DNA from: an uncultured Lachnospiraceae bacterium
GTDB taxonomy: Bacteria; Bacillota; Clostridia; Lachnospirales; Lachnospiraceae
DNA: 64,000 nt
Direction of reading: 5' to 3'
Assembly (NCBI GenBank): GCA_947630855.1
Contig: CANRJF010000003.1
Coordinates: 1 to 64,000 of the forward strand
Position 1 is the first letter of the stretch. The number at the start of each line of letters is the position of its first letter. The notes below the pieces were generated by a model that was not told the DNA's origin, did not search any database, and saw nothing but the letters and a program-made list of their open reading frames with translations. Shown in pieces: positions 7,982 through 16,367 of this stretch. Made by a program: the position numbers and the translations under genes.

Positions 7982-8008
7982 TACCCCGCTGCTTGCGGCG
8001 GGGTATTT
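7981..8008. terminator. Intrinsic terminator hairpin (repeat-derived)
   Basis: ATACCCCGC (7981-7989), an 8-nt loop, then GCGGGGTAT (7998-8006) and TT. It lies between convergent genes, and GCGGGGTATTTGAC (7998-8011) is the exact reverse complement of 1687-1700, so it seems derived from the same repeat family. Confidence 0.65.
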
Positions 8009-8018
8009 GACAGCAATC

Positions 8019-9050
8019 TTATTTTATCAATTCTTTCCATCGGGTATCATCCTTTAGAAAACTATAAGTTTTTTCATCACGAAAGCACTTTAATAGATTT
8101 TCTTTTAATTCTGATAAAAATTCTTCTCTTGTTTCTTTAAAATCCAGATGTTCATATAAGGGTGATTTTTTGAAATCGGTAATGGTTTCGATTCCTGCTA
8201 ACATTTGCTGCATTGTTTCAATGACAGTGTCTGCATCTTTTTCTTCCGTTGCTAACTCTAGGACACAGGAAATATTGTGGTAATCTCCCATATCAAATAT
8301 GTCTGCCAGTTTTTGCTGCTTATCTACAAGCATATGGGCTTTTTTCAGATTATTATCCTGCATGGCAAGCATATAGAGATTATGAAATACGGTGCTAATC
8401 ATTTGGTAGTCTGAAAACAACAGTTCTTCGTATGCCTTATATGCATCCTTTATGCGCCCGGTTTTGCTGTAAATGTCTGCCTGTTTTCTTTTACGCTCGG
8501 GATTTTGCACAGAAAAATAGGAAAGGTATTCTTCTGCTTTATTGTATTGTTCTTTCCGGGAGTAAAATCCAAACAGGGAATCTGCCGCACGATTTCTTGT
8601 CATCTCATTTTCACTTTCCAGGGCGCGGGTATAGCAATGGATAATGTAATCATCATATTTTTCTGAATCAGGAACTTCAACTGTCAAACGGCGGGCGTCT
8701 AATACGTTTGCCAATTGTAATAGCAATTCTTCACAGTTAGGATACTGCTCTGTAATCTTTTTGCTCCACTGAAATGCTTCTTCATAAGTTCTGTTTTTTA
8801 GCTGTTCATCCGCTTTGTAAATGAAATTGTTTATTTGTTCCGTAGTAAGTTCATCATGAAAGGATAACAATGTGTCAAGACTAATTCCTAAAAGTCTGGC
8901 TATGGGTGCTAACAATAAGATGTCCGGCATAGAATTTCCACTCTCCCATTTATTCACGGCGGGAGCTGTTACGCCAAGACGGCTTGCCATTTCTTCCTGT
9001 GTCATATTTTGTTCTTTTCTATATTTTCTTATTATTTTACCTATTTGCAT
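8019..9050 (-). CDS. XRE-family regulator with TPR-like helical repeats
   Basis: A 343-residue protein. Residues 1-65 are a Cro/CI helix-turn-helix (IRKYRKEQNMTQEEMASRLG, then VTAPAVNKWESG). The rest is alpha-helical with repeat-like pairs (AEEYLSYFSVQNPERK, DAYKAYEELLF), as in tetratricopeptide-type regulators that often bind peptides. AGGAGG precedes the ATG. It is a single gene convergent with the AgrC-like kinase. Targets are unknown. Confidence 0.85.
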   Translation of the reverse strand: MQIGKIIRKYRKEQNMTQEEMASRLGVTAPAVNKWESGNSMPDILLLAPIARLLGISLDTLLSFHDELTTEQINNFIYKADEQLKNRTYEEAFQWSKKITEQYPNCEELLLQLANVLDARRLTVEVPDSEKYDDYIIHCYTRALESENEMTRNRAADSLFGFYSRKEQYNKAEEYLSYFSVQNPERKRKQADIYSKTGRIKDAYKAYEELLFSDYQMISTVFHNLYMLAMQDNNLKKAHMLVDKQQKLADIFDMGDYHNISCVLELATEEKDADTVIETMQQMLAGIETITDFKKSPLYEHLDFKETREEFLSELKENLLKCFRDEKTYSFLKDDTRWKELIK

Positions 9051-9223
9051 TAAGAGAACCTCCTGCTTTCATTTTTAGCATTGGCCTTTGCTATGTCATT
9101 AATCATATCAGACACCTTGCATATTTCCAAGTGAGCAGATGTTAATTATTGGTGTAAAAAATTAACGAGTGTTCATGTGGTTGTATTTTGTAATGTTTGA
9201 GTTAAAAAGGTAAAGACATTGTC

Positions 9224-9252
9224 TTGATTTCGTCTTTCATACAAGGTAATAT
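9224..9252 (+). promoter_or_regulatory. Promoter upstream of coupled mini-ORFs
   Basis: TTGATT (9224-9229), 17 nt, TAATAT (9247-9252), 28 bp before the ATG at 9281. The good spacing supports real transcription of the two short ORFs that follow. Confidence 0.5.
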
Positions 9253-9280
9253 ATAGTTGAAATGGGAAAGGAGTGTTATT

Positions 9281-9361
9281 ATGGCGCATTTGCGTAGAGG
9301 TGTAGAAGCTCTCAATGCCGGAAAGGGTGTGGAACACGATATTATTGAGGTAGATGAATGA
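9281..9361 (+). CDS. Small ORF, 26 residues, possibly antitoxin-tail-like
   Basis: A short hydrophilic peptide ending in [13 protein letters not shown], behind GGAAAGGAG and a promoter at 9224-9252. The acidic tail reminded me of the C-termini of RelB/Phd-like antitoxins, but it is too short to assign. Its TGA overlaps the ATG of the next small ORF by 4 bp (ATGA), the usual sign of coupled translation. It could be a remnant of a longer gene. Confidence 0.4.
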   Translation: MAHLRRGVEALNAGKGVEHDIIEVDE

Positions 9362-9474
9362 AAAAGATATGTTTTTTTACACATCCGGTTTTACTTGTTG
9401 AAACTGAGCAGATGGCAATCTATATATCCATAGTTCTACGAAATGACATTGTATTTCTACCACAGGCTGCGTAA
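9358..9474 (+). CDS. Small ORF, 38 residues, coupled to the preceding one
   Basis: It starts in the ATGA overlap with the 26-residue ORF and ends at 9474. The peptide begins [18 protein letters not shown] and is moderately hydrophobic. I do not recognise it. The coupled layout resembles antitoxin-toxin pairs, but both partners are far below usual sizes, so a degraded module is as likely as a working one. Confidence 0.3.
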   Translation: MKKICFFTHPVLLVETEQMAIYISIVLRNDIVFLPQAA

Positions 9475-9507
9475 ATGTGAAGAGAGCTATATGGAATGTA
9501 CTTGAGG

Positions 9508-9530
9508 TTTTTGATATAGTTTACGTATCA
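9508..9530 (+). promoter_or_regulatory. Inverted repeat before XRE gene (candidate operator)
   Basis: TTTGATA (9508-9514) and TATCAAA (9524-9530) form a perfect 7-bp inverted repeat with a 9-bp spacer, ending just before the AAGGAGG of the XRE-family gene. It is a plausible autoregulatory site. Confidence 0.4.
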
Positions 9531-9548
9531 AAACAAGGAGGACAGAAC

Positions 9549-10019
9549 ATGATGAATTTTTCAGAAAAACTATTAACATTACGAAAGGCTAATGACCTGA
9601 CACAAGAGCAGCTTGCCGAGAAACTGGATGTTTCAAGACAGTCTGTTTCAAAGTGGGAAAGCGGGCAGGCAACTCCTGAATTGGAAAAAATAGTAACATT
9701 AAGTGCAATTTTTAATGTTACAACGGATTATCTGCTAAAGTCATCGGACATAGATGATTTATCAGTGAAAACGGAAATGCTTGAAAAACAGCAGCAGATT
9801 ATGCTTATCCGGGAACAGAAACAGCAGCAGATTTGGGGCTGTGTCATGTATTCGATTGCAGTATATTTGATATTTTTTGCATTATATTTCATTGGACATT
9901 TTCATTTTTGGAAGTGGGTTGCAAATCCTTCAGTGTTTTTGGCTGGACTTTTTATTGCTACTGCCATTGTAATTTTGATATGCGTAAAGAAACTTAGTAA
10001 AAACAATATGATTCTTTGA
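9549..10019 (+). CDS. XRE-family regulator with two C-terminal membrane helices
   Basis: A 156-residue protein from the ATG at 9549 with CAAGGAGG upstream; a longer frame from 9477 lacks a ribosome site. Residues 1-65 carry the helix-turn-helix ([20 protein letters not shown]). Residues 95-150 have two hydrophobic segments ([34 protein letters not shown]). Membrane-tethered XRE regulators of this type are common in Firmicutes, often near transport or immunity genes. Function is unknown. Confidence 0.85.
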   Translation: MMNFSEKLLTLRKANDLTQEQLAEKLDVSRQSVSKWESGQATPELEKIVTLSAIFNVTTDYLLKSSDIDDLSVKTEMLEKQQQIMLIREQKQQQIWGCVMYSIAVYLIFFALYFIGHFHFWKWVANPSVFLAGLFIATAIVILICVKKLSKNNMIL

Positions 10020-10117
10020 TAGATTATTTACTGCCGGGAATAAGTAACTTTGAAAAGGCAGGTGCAGATTATACCCGTGAGCCAAATATGTATGCTCTGG
10101 AGTATATTTTATCCTGA
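10019..10117 (+). pseudogene. Possible C-terminal gene fragment
   Basis: A frame of 32 codons with protein-like composition (NFEKAGADYTREPNMYALEY) that ends in TGA and has no start codon or ribosome site. It sits between the XRE gene and the VOC gene. I do not recognise the parent family. It could be the remains of a deleted gene or chance. Confidence 0.22.
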
Positions 10118-10138
10118 GAGAAGAATGAGGGGGAAAAT

Positions 10139-10582
10139 ATGTTTAGATATGTTCATACGAATATTATTGCCAAAGACTGTGGCAGGCTGATAGATTTTTA
10201 CAAAGAAGTTTTCCATTGTAAAAGCATAGGAGAAACAAGAGATTTGCGCGGGGAATGGCTTGACAGACTGACGGGAATTTCTGATGCCCACATAGTAGGA
10301 GAACATCTTTGTCTGCCAGGATATCAGGAAGATCATCCTACACTTGAAATTTTTTCTTATGACACAATGGAAAACGCTTCCATTGGACTGAACAGGTGTG
10401 GGCTTGCTCATCTTGCATTTGAGGTAGATGATGTAGAAAAGACTTTGCAGCTTTTACTTCAAAAGGGCGGCAGCCAGATTGGAGAAGTGGTTAGAACACA
10501 ATATGAAGATGGCAGGGAAGCCGTCTTTGTATATGCTGCGGATTGTGAGGGGAATATTGTTGAATTACAAAGCTGGTCATAG
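10139..10582 (+). CDS. VOC-superfamily (glyoxalase/dioxygenase-like) protein
   Basis: A 147-residue protein with the paired beta-alpha-beta-beta-beta modules of the vicinal oxygen chelate fold: FRYVHTNIIAKDCGRLIDFY at the start, LAHLAFEVDDVEKT in the middle and a C-terminal DCEGNIVELQSW with the metal-ligand Glu. Candidates are lactoylglutathione-lyase-like or isomerase enzymes; the substrate cannot be told. AGGGGG precedes the ATG. Confidence 0.85.
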   Translation: MFRYVHTNIIAKDCGRLIDFYKEVFHCKSIGETRDLRGEWLDRLTGISDAHIVGEHLCLPGYQEDHPTLEIFSYDTMENASIGLNRCGLAHLAFEVDDVEKTLQLLLQKGGSQIGEVVRTQYEDGREAVFVYAADCEGNIVELQSWS

Positions 10583-10691
10583 GATATAGCCCATTAGCAG
10601 ATTTGCAGATGAAAAGGATAATGCCAGGAATACATTTGAAGTTATTATGTAAAATGTCTATTAAAAATGAAAGCAGGGAAGGCGTCAGAAT

Positions 10692-11459
10692 ATGACAAAT
10701 AAAAACATACTTCGCATTGCGATGGAGCAATCTGCGTTAGACCTTAATTGCAAGGCAACGGATTTTTGTTCTGATAAGCATGTTATCGTTAGGTCTGGTG
10801 TGAGGGCAGGTGCACGAAAGTATTACAAAGAACCGATTGCCTGTAATCTGGTTTCCTATGGCAATAACATAGTTGCATCGGTACGGGATGTATATAAGGA
10901 AGTAGTCGAAGAATATATAAGAAAGTTTGAATTTTACCATTGTTTTGAAACGCCTAACATGCATTGGCTGGATGAGAGGTTGTCAGAAAAAGGACAAAAA
11001 ATATGTTTCATGGCAGAATACTATTTGCCGGACGTTGAAAAGTTATATGCCCTGCCCTGTAATTATGAGCTTAAAATCCTGGAACAGTCAGATTTTAAAG
11101 ATTTGTATCAACCGGAATGGAGCAATGCCCTGTGTGAAGAGAGAAAGGAATTGGACATTCTCGGTGTTGGAGCATACGTGCAGGGAAAACTCATTGGACT
11201 GGCAGGCTGTTCAGCCGATTGTGATACCATGTGGCAGATTGGTGTGGATGTGCTGCCAGAGTATCGTAGAAATGGAATTGCGGCTGCGCTTACCAGCCGC
11301 TTAGCATTGGAAATTATGAAAAGAGATAAAGTACCTTTTTATTGTTCTGCATGGTCTAATATCAGGTCCGTTCGGAATGCAATTAAAAGCGGTTTTATTC
11401 CTGCATGGGTGGAAATGACGGCAAAGCCCCGGAATATTGTGGATGAAATGAACCGATAA
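10692..11459 (+). CDS. GNAT-family N-acetyltransferase
   Basis: A 255-residue protein. The C-terminal half holds the GNAT fold with IGVDVLPEYRRNGIAAALT, the acetyl-CoA pyrophosphate loop, followed by LALEIMKR and a YCSAWSNIRSVRNAIKSGF helix. The N-terminal ~110 residues are an extra domain seen in some clostridial GNATs. The acceptor is unknown. GGGAAGG lies before the ATG. The next gene (EFR1) follows 54 bp downstream. Confidence 0.82.
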   Translation: MTNKNILRIAMEQSALDLNCKATDFCSDKHVIVRSGVRAGARKYYKEPIACNLVSYGNNIVASVRDVYKEVVEEYIRKFEFYHCFETPNMHWLDERLSEKGQKICFMAEYYLPDVEKLYALPCNYELKILEQSDFKDLYQPEWSNALCEERKELDILGVGAYVQGKLIGLAGCSADCDTMWQIGVDVLPEYRRNGIAAALTSRLALEIMKRDKVPFYCSAWSNIRSVRNAIKSGFIPAWVEMTAKPRNIVDEMNR

Positions 11460-11513
11460 GAAAGAAGGGATTTTATGACGGTACTGATATGCGGATATTG
11501 ACGGAGGTTAGAA

Positions 11514-12317
11514 ATGCTTGGTATATATTTTAGCGGAACAGGAAATTCCAGATATGCTTTAGAGTACTTTTTAAACAAATACAATCATTCAGCGAAGATT
11601 TTTGCAATAGACGATGAATGTGTAGTCGACGAGATAAAAAATCATGAGGAAATTGTTTTTTCCTATGCCGTACAGTTTAGTAACATTCCCAAAATGTTAA
11701 AGGATTTTGTTGATAAAAACCAGAATTTATGGCAAGGGAAAAAGGTTTTTATCATTGCAACAATGGGATTGTTTAGCGGAGACGGAGCAGGAATTTTAGC
11801 AAGACAATTGAAAAAGTACGGCTCAAAAATTGTAGGTGGACTGCATTTAAAAATGCCGGATAGCATAGCGGATGAAAAGGCTCTGAAACGTCCTTTGGAG
11901 AAGAACAAAGAGCTTGTCAGAGCAGCAGAAAAGAAAATAGAACATGCAGTTAGTTGTATGAATAATGGAAAACCGCCCCAGGAAGGAATTGGATTCTGGT
12001 ATCATTTGGCGGGATTATTTGGGCAGCGCCTTTATTTTTACAATAAGACAAAAGAATATACTAATAAAGTGAAAATTGATACAGCTAAATGTATCGGTTG
12101 CGGCAAATGTGTGGGATTATGTCCTATGAAAAATTTGAACCTTAAAGATGGTAAGGCACAGGCGGACAGCAGATGTACAATGTGTTATCGCTGTATTAAT
12201 ATCTGCCCTAATCAGGCGATTACCTTATTGGGCAAAAGTGTGATAGAGCAGGGAACAATAGAAAAGTATCGTGAAAATTATGGTAAATCAGATTACATAT
12301 TATCAGCAAAAAAATGA
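11514..12317 (+). CDS. EFR1-family flavodoxin-ferredoxin fusion
   Basis: A 267-residue electron carrier. The N-terminus is a flavodoxin-like domain with the FMN phosphate loop FSGTGNSRYA. The C-terminus has two 4Fe-4S motifs, CIGCGKCVGLCP and CTMCYRCINICP. EFR1 proteins are common in anaerobic Firmicutes and presumably shuttle electrons in the cytoplasm; the partner is unknown. GGAGG precedes the ATG. Its 3' end overlaps the AraC gene, so the two are co-transcribed. Confidence 0.9.
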   Translation: MLGIYFSGTGNSRYALEYFLNKYNHSAKIFAIDDECVVDEIKNHEEIVFSYAVQFSNIPKMLKDFVDKNQNLWQGKKVFIIATMGLFSGDGAGILARQLKKYGSKIVGGLHLKMPDSIADEKALKRPLEKNKELVRAAEKKIEHAVSCMNNGKPPQEGIGFWYHLAGLFGQRLYFYNKTKEYTNKVKIDTAKCIGCGKCVGLCPMKNLNLKDGKAQADSRCTMCYRCINICPNQAITLLGKSVIEQGTIEKYRENYGKSDYILSAKK

Positions 12318-12897
12318 TATTGCATGCATTGTGTATAAGAATTCCACATTGTCTTATCCTGTGCATACACATGCGAAACACATTACATTTGGATATCTGA
12401 CAGATGGGGAGCTTCGTGTTATCTGCGGTGCAAGGGAATGCCTTTATCATGCAGGCGAAAGTTTTTGCATTATGCCTGATATTTTGCATACAGTAGAGGC
12501 ATTAAATGGTGTAACTTATTCAATGATAAGTGTGTGCATACCCATGGATAAAATCGTTAGTTCCAAAGATGAGCAAAACTATTCCAATACATTGAAGAAA
12601 ATGATTATAAATGTACCGGAAAATAGATTTTCAATTGAAGATATGGCACAAAATATTGGCGTGAGTCCATATCATATGATTCGTCAGTTTAAAAATGTCT
12701 GCGGATTAACGCCCCATCAATTCCAGATACAGTGCAGGGTACGGAAAGCGCAGAAATTATTAGAAGAAGGAGAAAGCGTGACCGAAGCGGCTTATGCCAC
12801 AGGCTTTTGTGACCAAAGCCACTTGGACCGCTGCTTTCGTAAAATAGTCAGATTAACGCCAAGTGCTTATCAACAGGCTGTAAAGAAATTAGTTTAG
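12280..12897 (+). CDS. AraC-family transcriptional regulator
   Basis: About 205 residues. An N-terminal cupin-like sensor domain (PVHTHAKHITFGYL, YHAGESFCIMPDILHTVEA) precedes a two-helix-turn-helix AraC domain at about 105-205 (FSIEDMAQNIGVSPYHMIRQFK and TEAAYATGFCDQSHLDRCFRK). It overlaps the EFR1 gene by 38 bp. A GTG at 12271 is an alternative start. It may regulate the EFR1 gene or the convergent cupin gene. Confidence 0.88.
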   Translation: MVNQITYYQQKNDIACIVYKNSTLSYPVHTHAKHITFGYLTDGELRVICGARECLYHAGESFCIMPDILHTVEALNGVTYSMISVCIPMDKIVSSKDEQNYSNTLKKMIINVPENRFSIEDMAQNIGVSPYHMIRQFKNVCGLTPHQFQIQCRVRKAQKLLEEGESVTEAAYATGFCDQSHLDRCFRKIVRLTPSAYQQAVKKLV

Positions 12898-12909
12898 CAA
12901 TATGCTGCG

Positions 12910-13299
12910 CTAACATAATGCCGGAAAGAATTTGGCAAACAGGTAAAGGCCGTCTTCGCCGGCATTTACTTCGTGTGGAATACCTGCCGGCATAATGGAA
13001 ATCGTTCCGATTTCATAAGAAATTGCAGTGCCATGATTGATGCAGACGCCGGAACCGGCAATAACTTCATGGGTTTCTAACTGTGTTTCATGGACATGAT
13101 TTTGGATGCTCTTATTGGGGGCTATACGGACAAGATGGTAGCTGAATTGTCCGTCAGTGTCTTTTGATGTAACTATGTGCTTAAGTTCTACGCCCTCAAA
13201 GGTTGGGTGTTTAGACCAGGGAATGTCTGCAAATTCTGCCGTGGTTGTCGGCAGTTTCAGATAACCGTTGTTAAATGCTTCAAATAAATTGTTGCTCAT
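12910..13299 (-). CDS. Small cupin-domain protein
   Basis: A 129-residue protein from the ATG at 13299, chosen for GAAGGAGG upstream; the longer frame from 13482 has no ribosome site. It has the cupin core: NHVHETQLETHEV supplies the metal-binding His/Glu set, and IMPAGIPHEVNAGEDG is the second motif. It is convergent with the AraC gene. Small cupins bind metals or effectors or act as isomerases; the role here is not known. Confidence 0.82.
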   Translation of the reverse strand: MSNNLFEAFNNGYLKLPTTTAEFADIPWSKHPTFEGVELKHIVTSKDTDGQFSYHLVRIAPNKSIQNHVHETQLETHEVIAGSGVCINHGTAISYEIGTISIMPAGIPHEVNAGEDGLYLFAKFFPALC

Positions 13300-13423
13300 A
13301 AAAAATGCCTCCTTCAAATTTGATAAGTATATGATAAGGGAATGGTGGAGATTGGACTTGGATAAAATTGCTGTTTTTGTAAAAAAATGGTGAAATGGTT
13401 GGGGAAGTGTGATACAATAATTG

Positions 13424-13446
13424 ACGGATAATAAAGAATTATCCGT
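13424..13446. other. Short hairpin in intergenic DNA
   Basis: ACGGATAAT (13424-13432) and ATTATCCGT (13438-13446) form a perfect 9-bp stem with a 5-nt loop, upstream of the cupin gene and downstream of the DUF6056-like gene. It may terminate leftover transcription or serve as a regulator site. Confidence 0.35.
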
Positions 13447-13512
13447 TAGTTTTGGATGGCAGATAATGAAATTTAAAGTCAATATTTTCTTTCATAGTGG
13501 CATCCATCTATT

Positions 13513-14973
13513 TTATTTTAATTTAATACTGGATAAATCATAATATTTCTTTACGGCTTTATTTCTCCAGTCCTTTTTATTACCTGTAATATCGTCAAAG
13601 TAAAGCAATGGGGGCCGGACGCTGTAAGGTGAAACTACTACGTCTTTTCCAGTACTGTTCATTAGAATTTCTGCTCTCTCATAGGCTTCATTAGAATAAA
13701 TTTTTGCCTGTCCGTCTGCCAATAATCCCACAGAATAGAAAATACCAGCTTCATTTCCCGATGTAAGTACCATGCCTATAAACAGACAGCACACTGTACA
13801 AATCCAGCCTTTTGAAAGCCCTATGTCTTCTTTATTCTTATTTACAGGAATTAGTTTTTCCTGTACCCAGCCGCATAAGTAAAAAACATTTATAAAAGTT
13901 AATAAAATAAAGGTAAAGTATACAATATTAAGCAATCTTCCTGCACCAAAATTTCCCATAGCATAAAGTGGTGGACAAAACATTGCGCAGACTCCGCCTA
14001 TGGAAAACAGCAAAACCAGAAGGGGACATGGAAATTTATACCCGGATGTTTTACGAAACTTTTTTATTGTATCATATATTACGGGAAGAAGTATCACAAT
14101 ACACACAATCAATGCAATTCCAATCCAGGAATTGATATAATCCAATCCTGTCAATAAAGATGCCTTTACAGACTGAAATACGGTATATCCATTTTCAAAT
14201 TTGCTCTGCCGTATTGCTGTTCCCGGTGATGTAACATTAAAAATAAATCCTCCCACTGTAACAATAAGAACCAATATATTCCATCTGTATTTTTTGGCTA
14301 TTTTTATCGAAAATCCTAAAACACAAAGCAGGAATAAATATAAAATGGCCATAAAGGCTGTCACATGATTTCCGCCAGCGATTATAAAACCGGTCACGCA
14401 TCCGCCTGTAATCCGAAAGAGCTTATTTTTAAATTGATTTGCATGTCCTATGGATACGGTAATACATATCAGAATTTCAAGCAGGGAAAAAAAGAACACA
14501 TAATTTACGGCTCCATTATACCAGTAAAGACCTTCTACGAATGAGGGCATCCATTGTATCATAAGAAAACTCAGTGTACATCCTGCCGCTGCTCCTGCCA
14601 GTTTGCTGCCATTTAGCACGTTGTGAATCATATAAACAGAAAACAAGATGTTCCCCATAAAAATAATAGATAACATCAAAATTCCTGTTAATGCGTAATA
14701 GCTTTCGCCAAAAATGCCTGGCTGTAATGCCAATAAAAATGCAGATGTATACAGCCCCTGCCATGTGTGCCAGTATTCTGCTGATGTCTCTAGCGCAGTC
14801 TTTATCACAGACAGAAGAGAACCATTTTCCTTCCAGTCATGATACGTTTTTATGGCATATGAAAAATCATCCGCCGAAGGATGGTTGTATGTAGATAATA
14901 TAAGCAAAGGCAGTATAGACAACACAGTTACCAGAATAATACACCACAGATATATTTTTATCTCTTTTTTCAT
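13513..14973 (-). CDS. DUF6056-like polytopic membrane protein
   Basis: A 486-residue protein with about 11 membrane helices. After the first helix comes YNHPSADDFSYAIKTYHDW, then EYWHTWQGLYTSAFLLALQP, a pattern I associate with the DUF6056 family of clostridia, which has a GT-C glycosyltransferase-like topology with acidic residues in the first outer loop. A role in surface polysaccharide or lipid glycosylation is inferred only. The ATG at 14973 has AGGAAGGAG upstream. Confidence 0.65.
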   Translation of the reverse strand: MKKEIKIYLWCIILVTVLSILPLLILSTYNHPSADDFSYAIKTYHDWKENGSLLSVIKTALETSAEYWHTWQGLYTSAFLLALQPGIFGESYYALTGILMLSIIFMGNILFSVYMIHNVLNGSKLAGAAAGCTLSFLMIQWMPSFVEGLYWYNGAVNYVFFFSLLEILICITVSIGHANQFKNKLFRITGGCVTGFIIAGGNHVTAFMAILYLFLLCVLGFSIKIAKKYRWNILVLIVTVGGFIFNVTSPGTAIRQSKFENGYTVFQSVKASLLTGLDYINSWIGIALIVCIVILLPVIYDTIKKFRKTSGYKFPCPLLVLLFSIGGVCAMFCPPLYAMGNFGAGRLLNIVYFTFILLTFINVFYLCGWVQEKLIPVNKNKEDIGLSKGWICTVCCLFIGMVLTSGNEAGIFYSVGLLADGQAKIYSNEAYERAEILMNSTGKDVVVSPYSVRPPLLYFDDITGNKKDWRNKAVKKYYDLSSIKLK

Positions 14974-15043
14974 TAGCAATTCTCCTTCCTAAAAAATAAA
15001 TAATTCTTTATTATTCTTTAGAAAGCAGTCATACATAGAATAA

Positions 15044-15082
15044 CCACCCCTGGAACTTTGAACGGTAGAGGGGTGGATTTTT
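15044..15082 (+). terminator. Strong plus-strand intrinsic terminator without an obvious gene
   Basis: CCACCCCT (15044-15051), a 17-nt loop and AGGGGTGG (15069-15076), followed by ATTTTTT on the plus strand only. Both flanking genes are on the minus strand, so no plus-strand gene uses it. See findings. Confidence 0.6.
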
Positions 15083-15147
15083 TATCACATTATTGGTCAG
15101 AATCATAGAAGGCTGTATTCCCCAATGCTTGCATTGCTGCAAATCAA

Positions 15148-16068
15148 TTATATTTTAAAATCCTTCCTTGGATGCTTTGCTATCAATATATCCCTCTGCT
15201 TGGCCACCGCAACATGGGTATATATTTCTGTTATATTAATAGAACTGTGCCCCAGCATTTCCTGGATATAGCGGATATCTACATCCGCTTCAAGCAGGCA
15301 GGTTGCAAATGTATGCCGGAACATATGCGGTGTAATATGCATTTCAATTGATGCCAGAGAAGTGTATTTATTAATCATTCTGCGGACTGCCTGGTCAGAT
15401 AAAGAAGTACCATTCTGATTCACAAAGAAGTGATGGCTTTGTTTAATTTCCATATTAAAATCAGCCTGGTATTCTTTTAAAATACGAATAACAGATTCAT
15501 TTCCAATCTGAATGCGCCGTTCCTTATCCCCTTTTCCATATATGAGTATTGTTCCGTCGTTGAGGTTTATATCCCAGGAATGCAGTGAGCAAAGTTCGGA
15601 TATGCGCATTCCTGTCGCAAACAAAAGTTCTGAAACTGCAGCATCCCGCAGGGCATTTCTTCTTTGGTAATTGGTTTTGCCATTTTTCCGTTGTGTATAA
15701 ATGGTGGATAAAAAGGTTTCAACAATTTCTAAGGGTATCGTTTTAGGCAGTTTAACCGGTTCCCGGAAATGCAACTGCATGTGATTAAAAGGATTTTTTT
15801 CAATTAGGTTTTTGTACTCTAAAAAATGGAAAAATGCTTTTAATGACGCAATTTTTCGTTTTACCGTTTTAGGCTTATAATTTTTATGTAACCTGGCAAT
15901 ATGTGCTTCCATTATTGCAGAATTGATTTCCGCTATGTCAGCCTCGCATATTTGTTCTGTAAATTGCCTTAAATCAATGCGGTATGCTTTTAGAGTTTTT
16001 TCATCTAAGCATTTTTGCGAACTGCAATATTCCAAATAGTTACTGATAAGTGTGTGTAAGTTATTCAT
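15148..16068 (-). CDS. Tyrosine recombinase (XerC/XerD-like)
   Basis: A 306-residue protein from the ATG at 16068 (AAGGAG upstream). The N-terminal SAM-like core-binding domain is at about 5-95 (TLISNYLEYCSSQKCL). The catalytic domain has Arg in ATGMRISELCSL, the HMFRHTFATCLLE box (His-xx-Arg), LGHSSINITEIYTH with the second His and the nucleophile Tyr. It cuts and rejoins DNA at short inverted sites. It stands alone with no phage or conjugation genes, so it may be a chromosomal resolvase or an element remnant. Confidence 0.9.
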   Translation of the reverse strand: MNNLHTLISNYLEYCSSQKCLDEKTLKAYRIDLRQFTEQICEADIAEINSAIMEAHIARLHKNYKPKTVKRKIASLKAFFHFLEYKNLIEKNPFNHMQLHFREPVKLPKTIPLEIVETFLSTIYTQRKNGKTNYQRRNALRDAAVSELLFATGMRISELCSLHSWDINLNDGTILIYGKGDKERRIQIGNESVIRILKEYQADFNMEIKQSHHFFVNQNGTSLSDQAVRRMINKYTSLASIEMHITPHMFRHTFATCLLEADVDIRYIQEMLGHSSINITEIYTHVAVAKQRDILIAKHPRKDFKI

Positions 16069-16127
16069 TGTGTAATCTCCTTGTTCTATTTTTTTTAAAA
16101 CGTTAAAAGTATATCGCATACAAAAGT

Positions 16128-16233
16128 ATGAAAAAAGAACTTACATGACAGTTCTGCGCACTTGCGGCTCAGAACATACACGCGCCATGCTGCTTGCAGC
16201 ATGTGCGCATCCTATACTTGTGCCTTTTTTCAT
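16128..16233. repeat. Nested-hairpin intergenic element
   Basis: Outer arms ATGAAAAAAG (16128-16137) and CTTTTTTCAT (16224-16233) are perfect inverted repeats. Inside are the hairpin GTTCTG/CAGAAC (16151-16175) and a very stable stem GCGCCATGCTGC-TT-GCAGCATGTGCGC (16182-16208). The T-run in the outer arm makes it able to terminate plus-strand transcription. The core CTGCTTGCAG is shared with 1655-1664. It lies between the recombinase gene and the WYL regulator. Confidence 0.55.
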
Positions 16234-16275
16234 GAAACATTTATGTTAAGGATGATATGGGCACAAGTTTGAGAA

Positions 16276-16304
16276 TTGAAAGAAATTATTTTAACATGTA
16301 TAAT
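16276..16304 (+). promoter_or_regulatory. Promoter of WYL-regulator operon
   Basis: TTGAAA (16276-16281), 17 nt, TATAAT (16299-16304). A second TATAAT near 16341 has TTGACG only 12 nt upstream and is less likely. Confidence 0.55.
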
Positions 16305-16367
16305 TAAAACATGACAAACAGTTGACGTGTTTTACACTGTATAATGAAAATTGTTAAAGGAGCAGTC

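Noticed and set aside
15148-16068. Integrase of a complete integrative element spanning 1-16 kb
   Set aside because: No relaxase, replication, phage or transfer genes and no att-like direct repeats were found, so only an isolated recombinase can be claimed.
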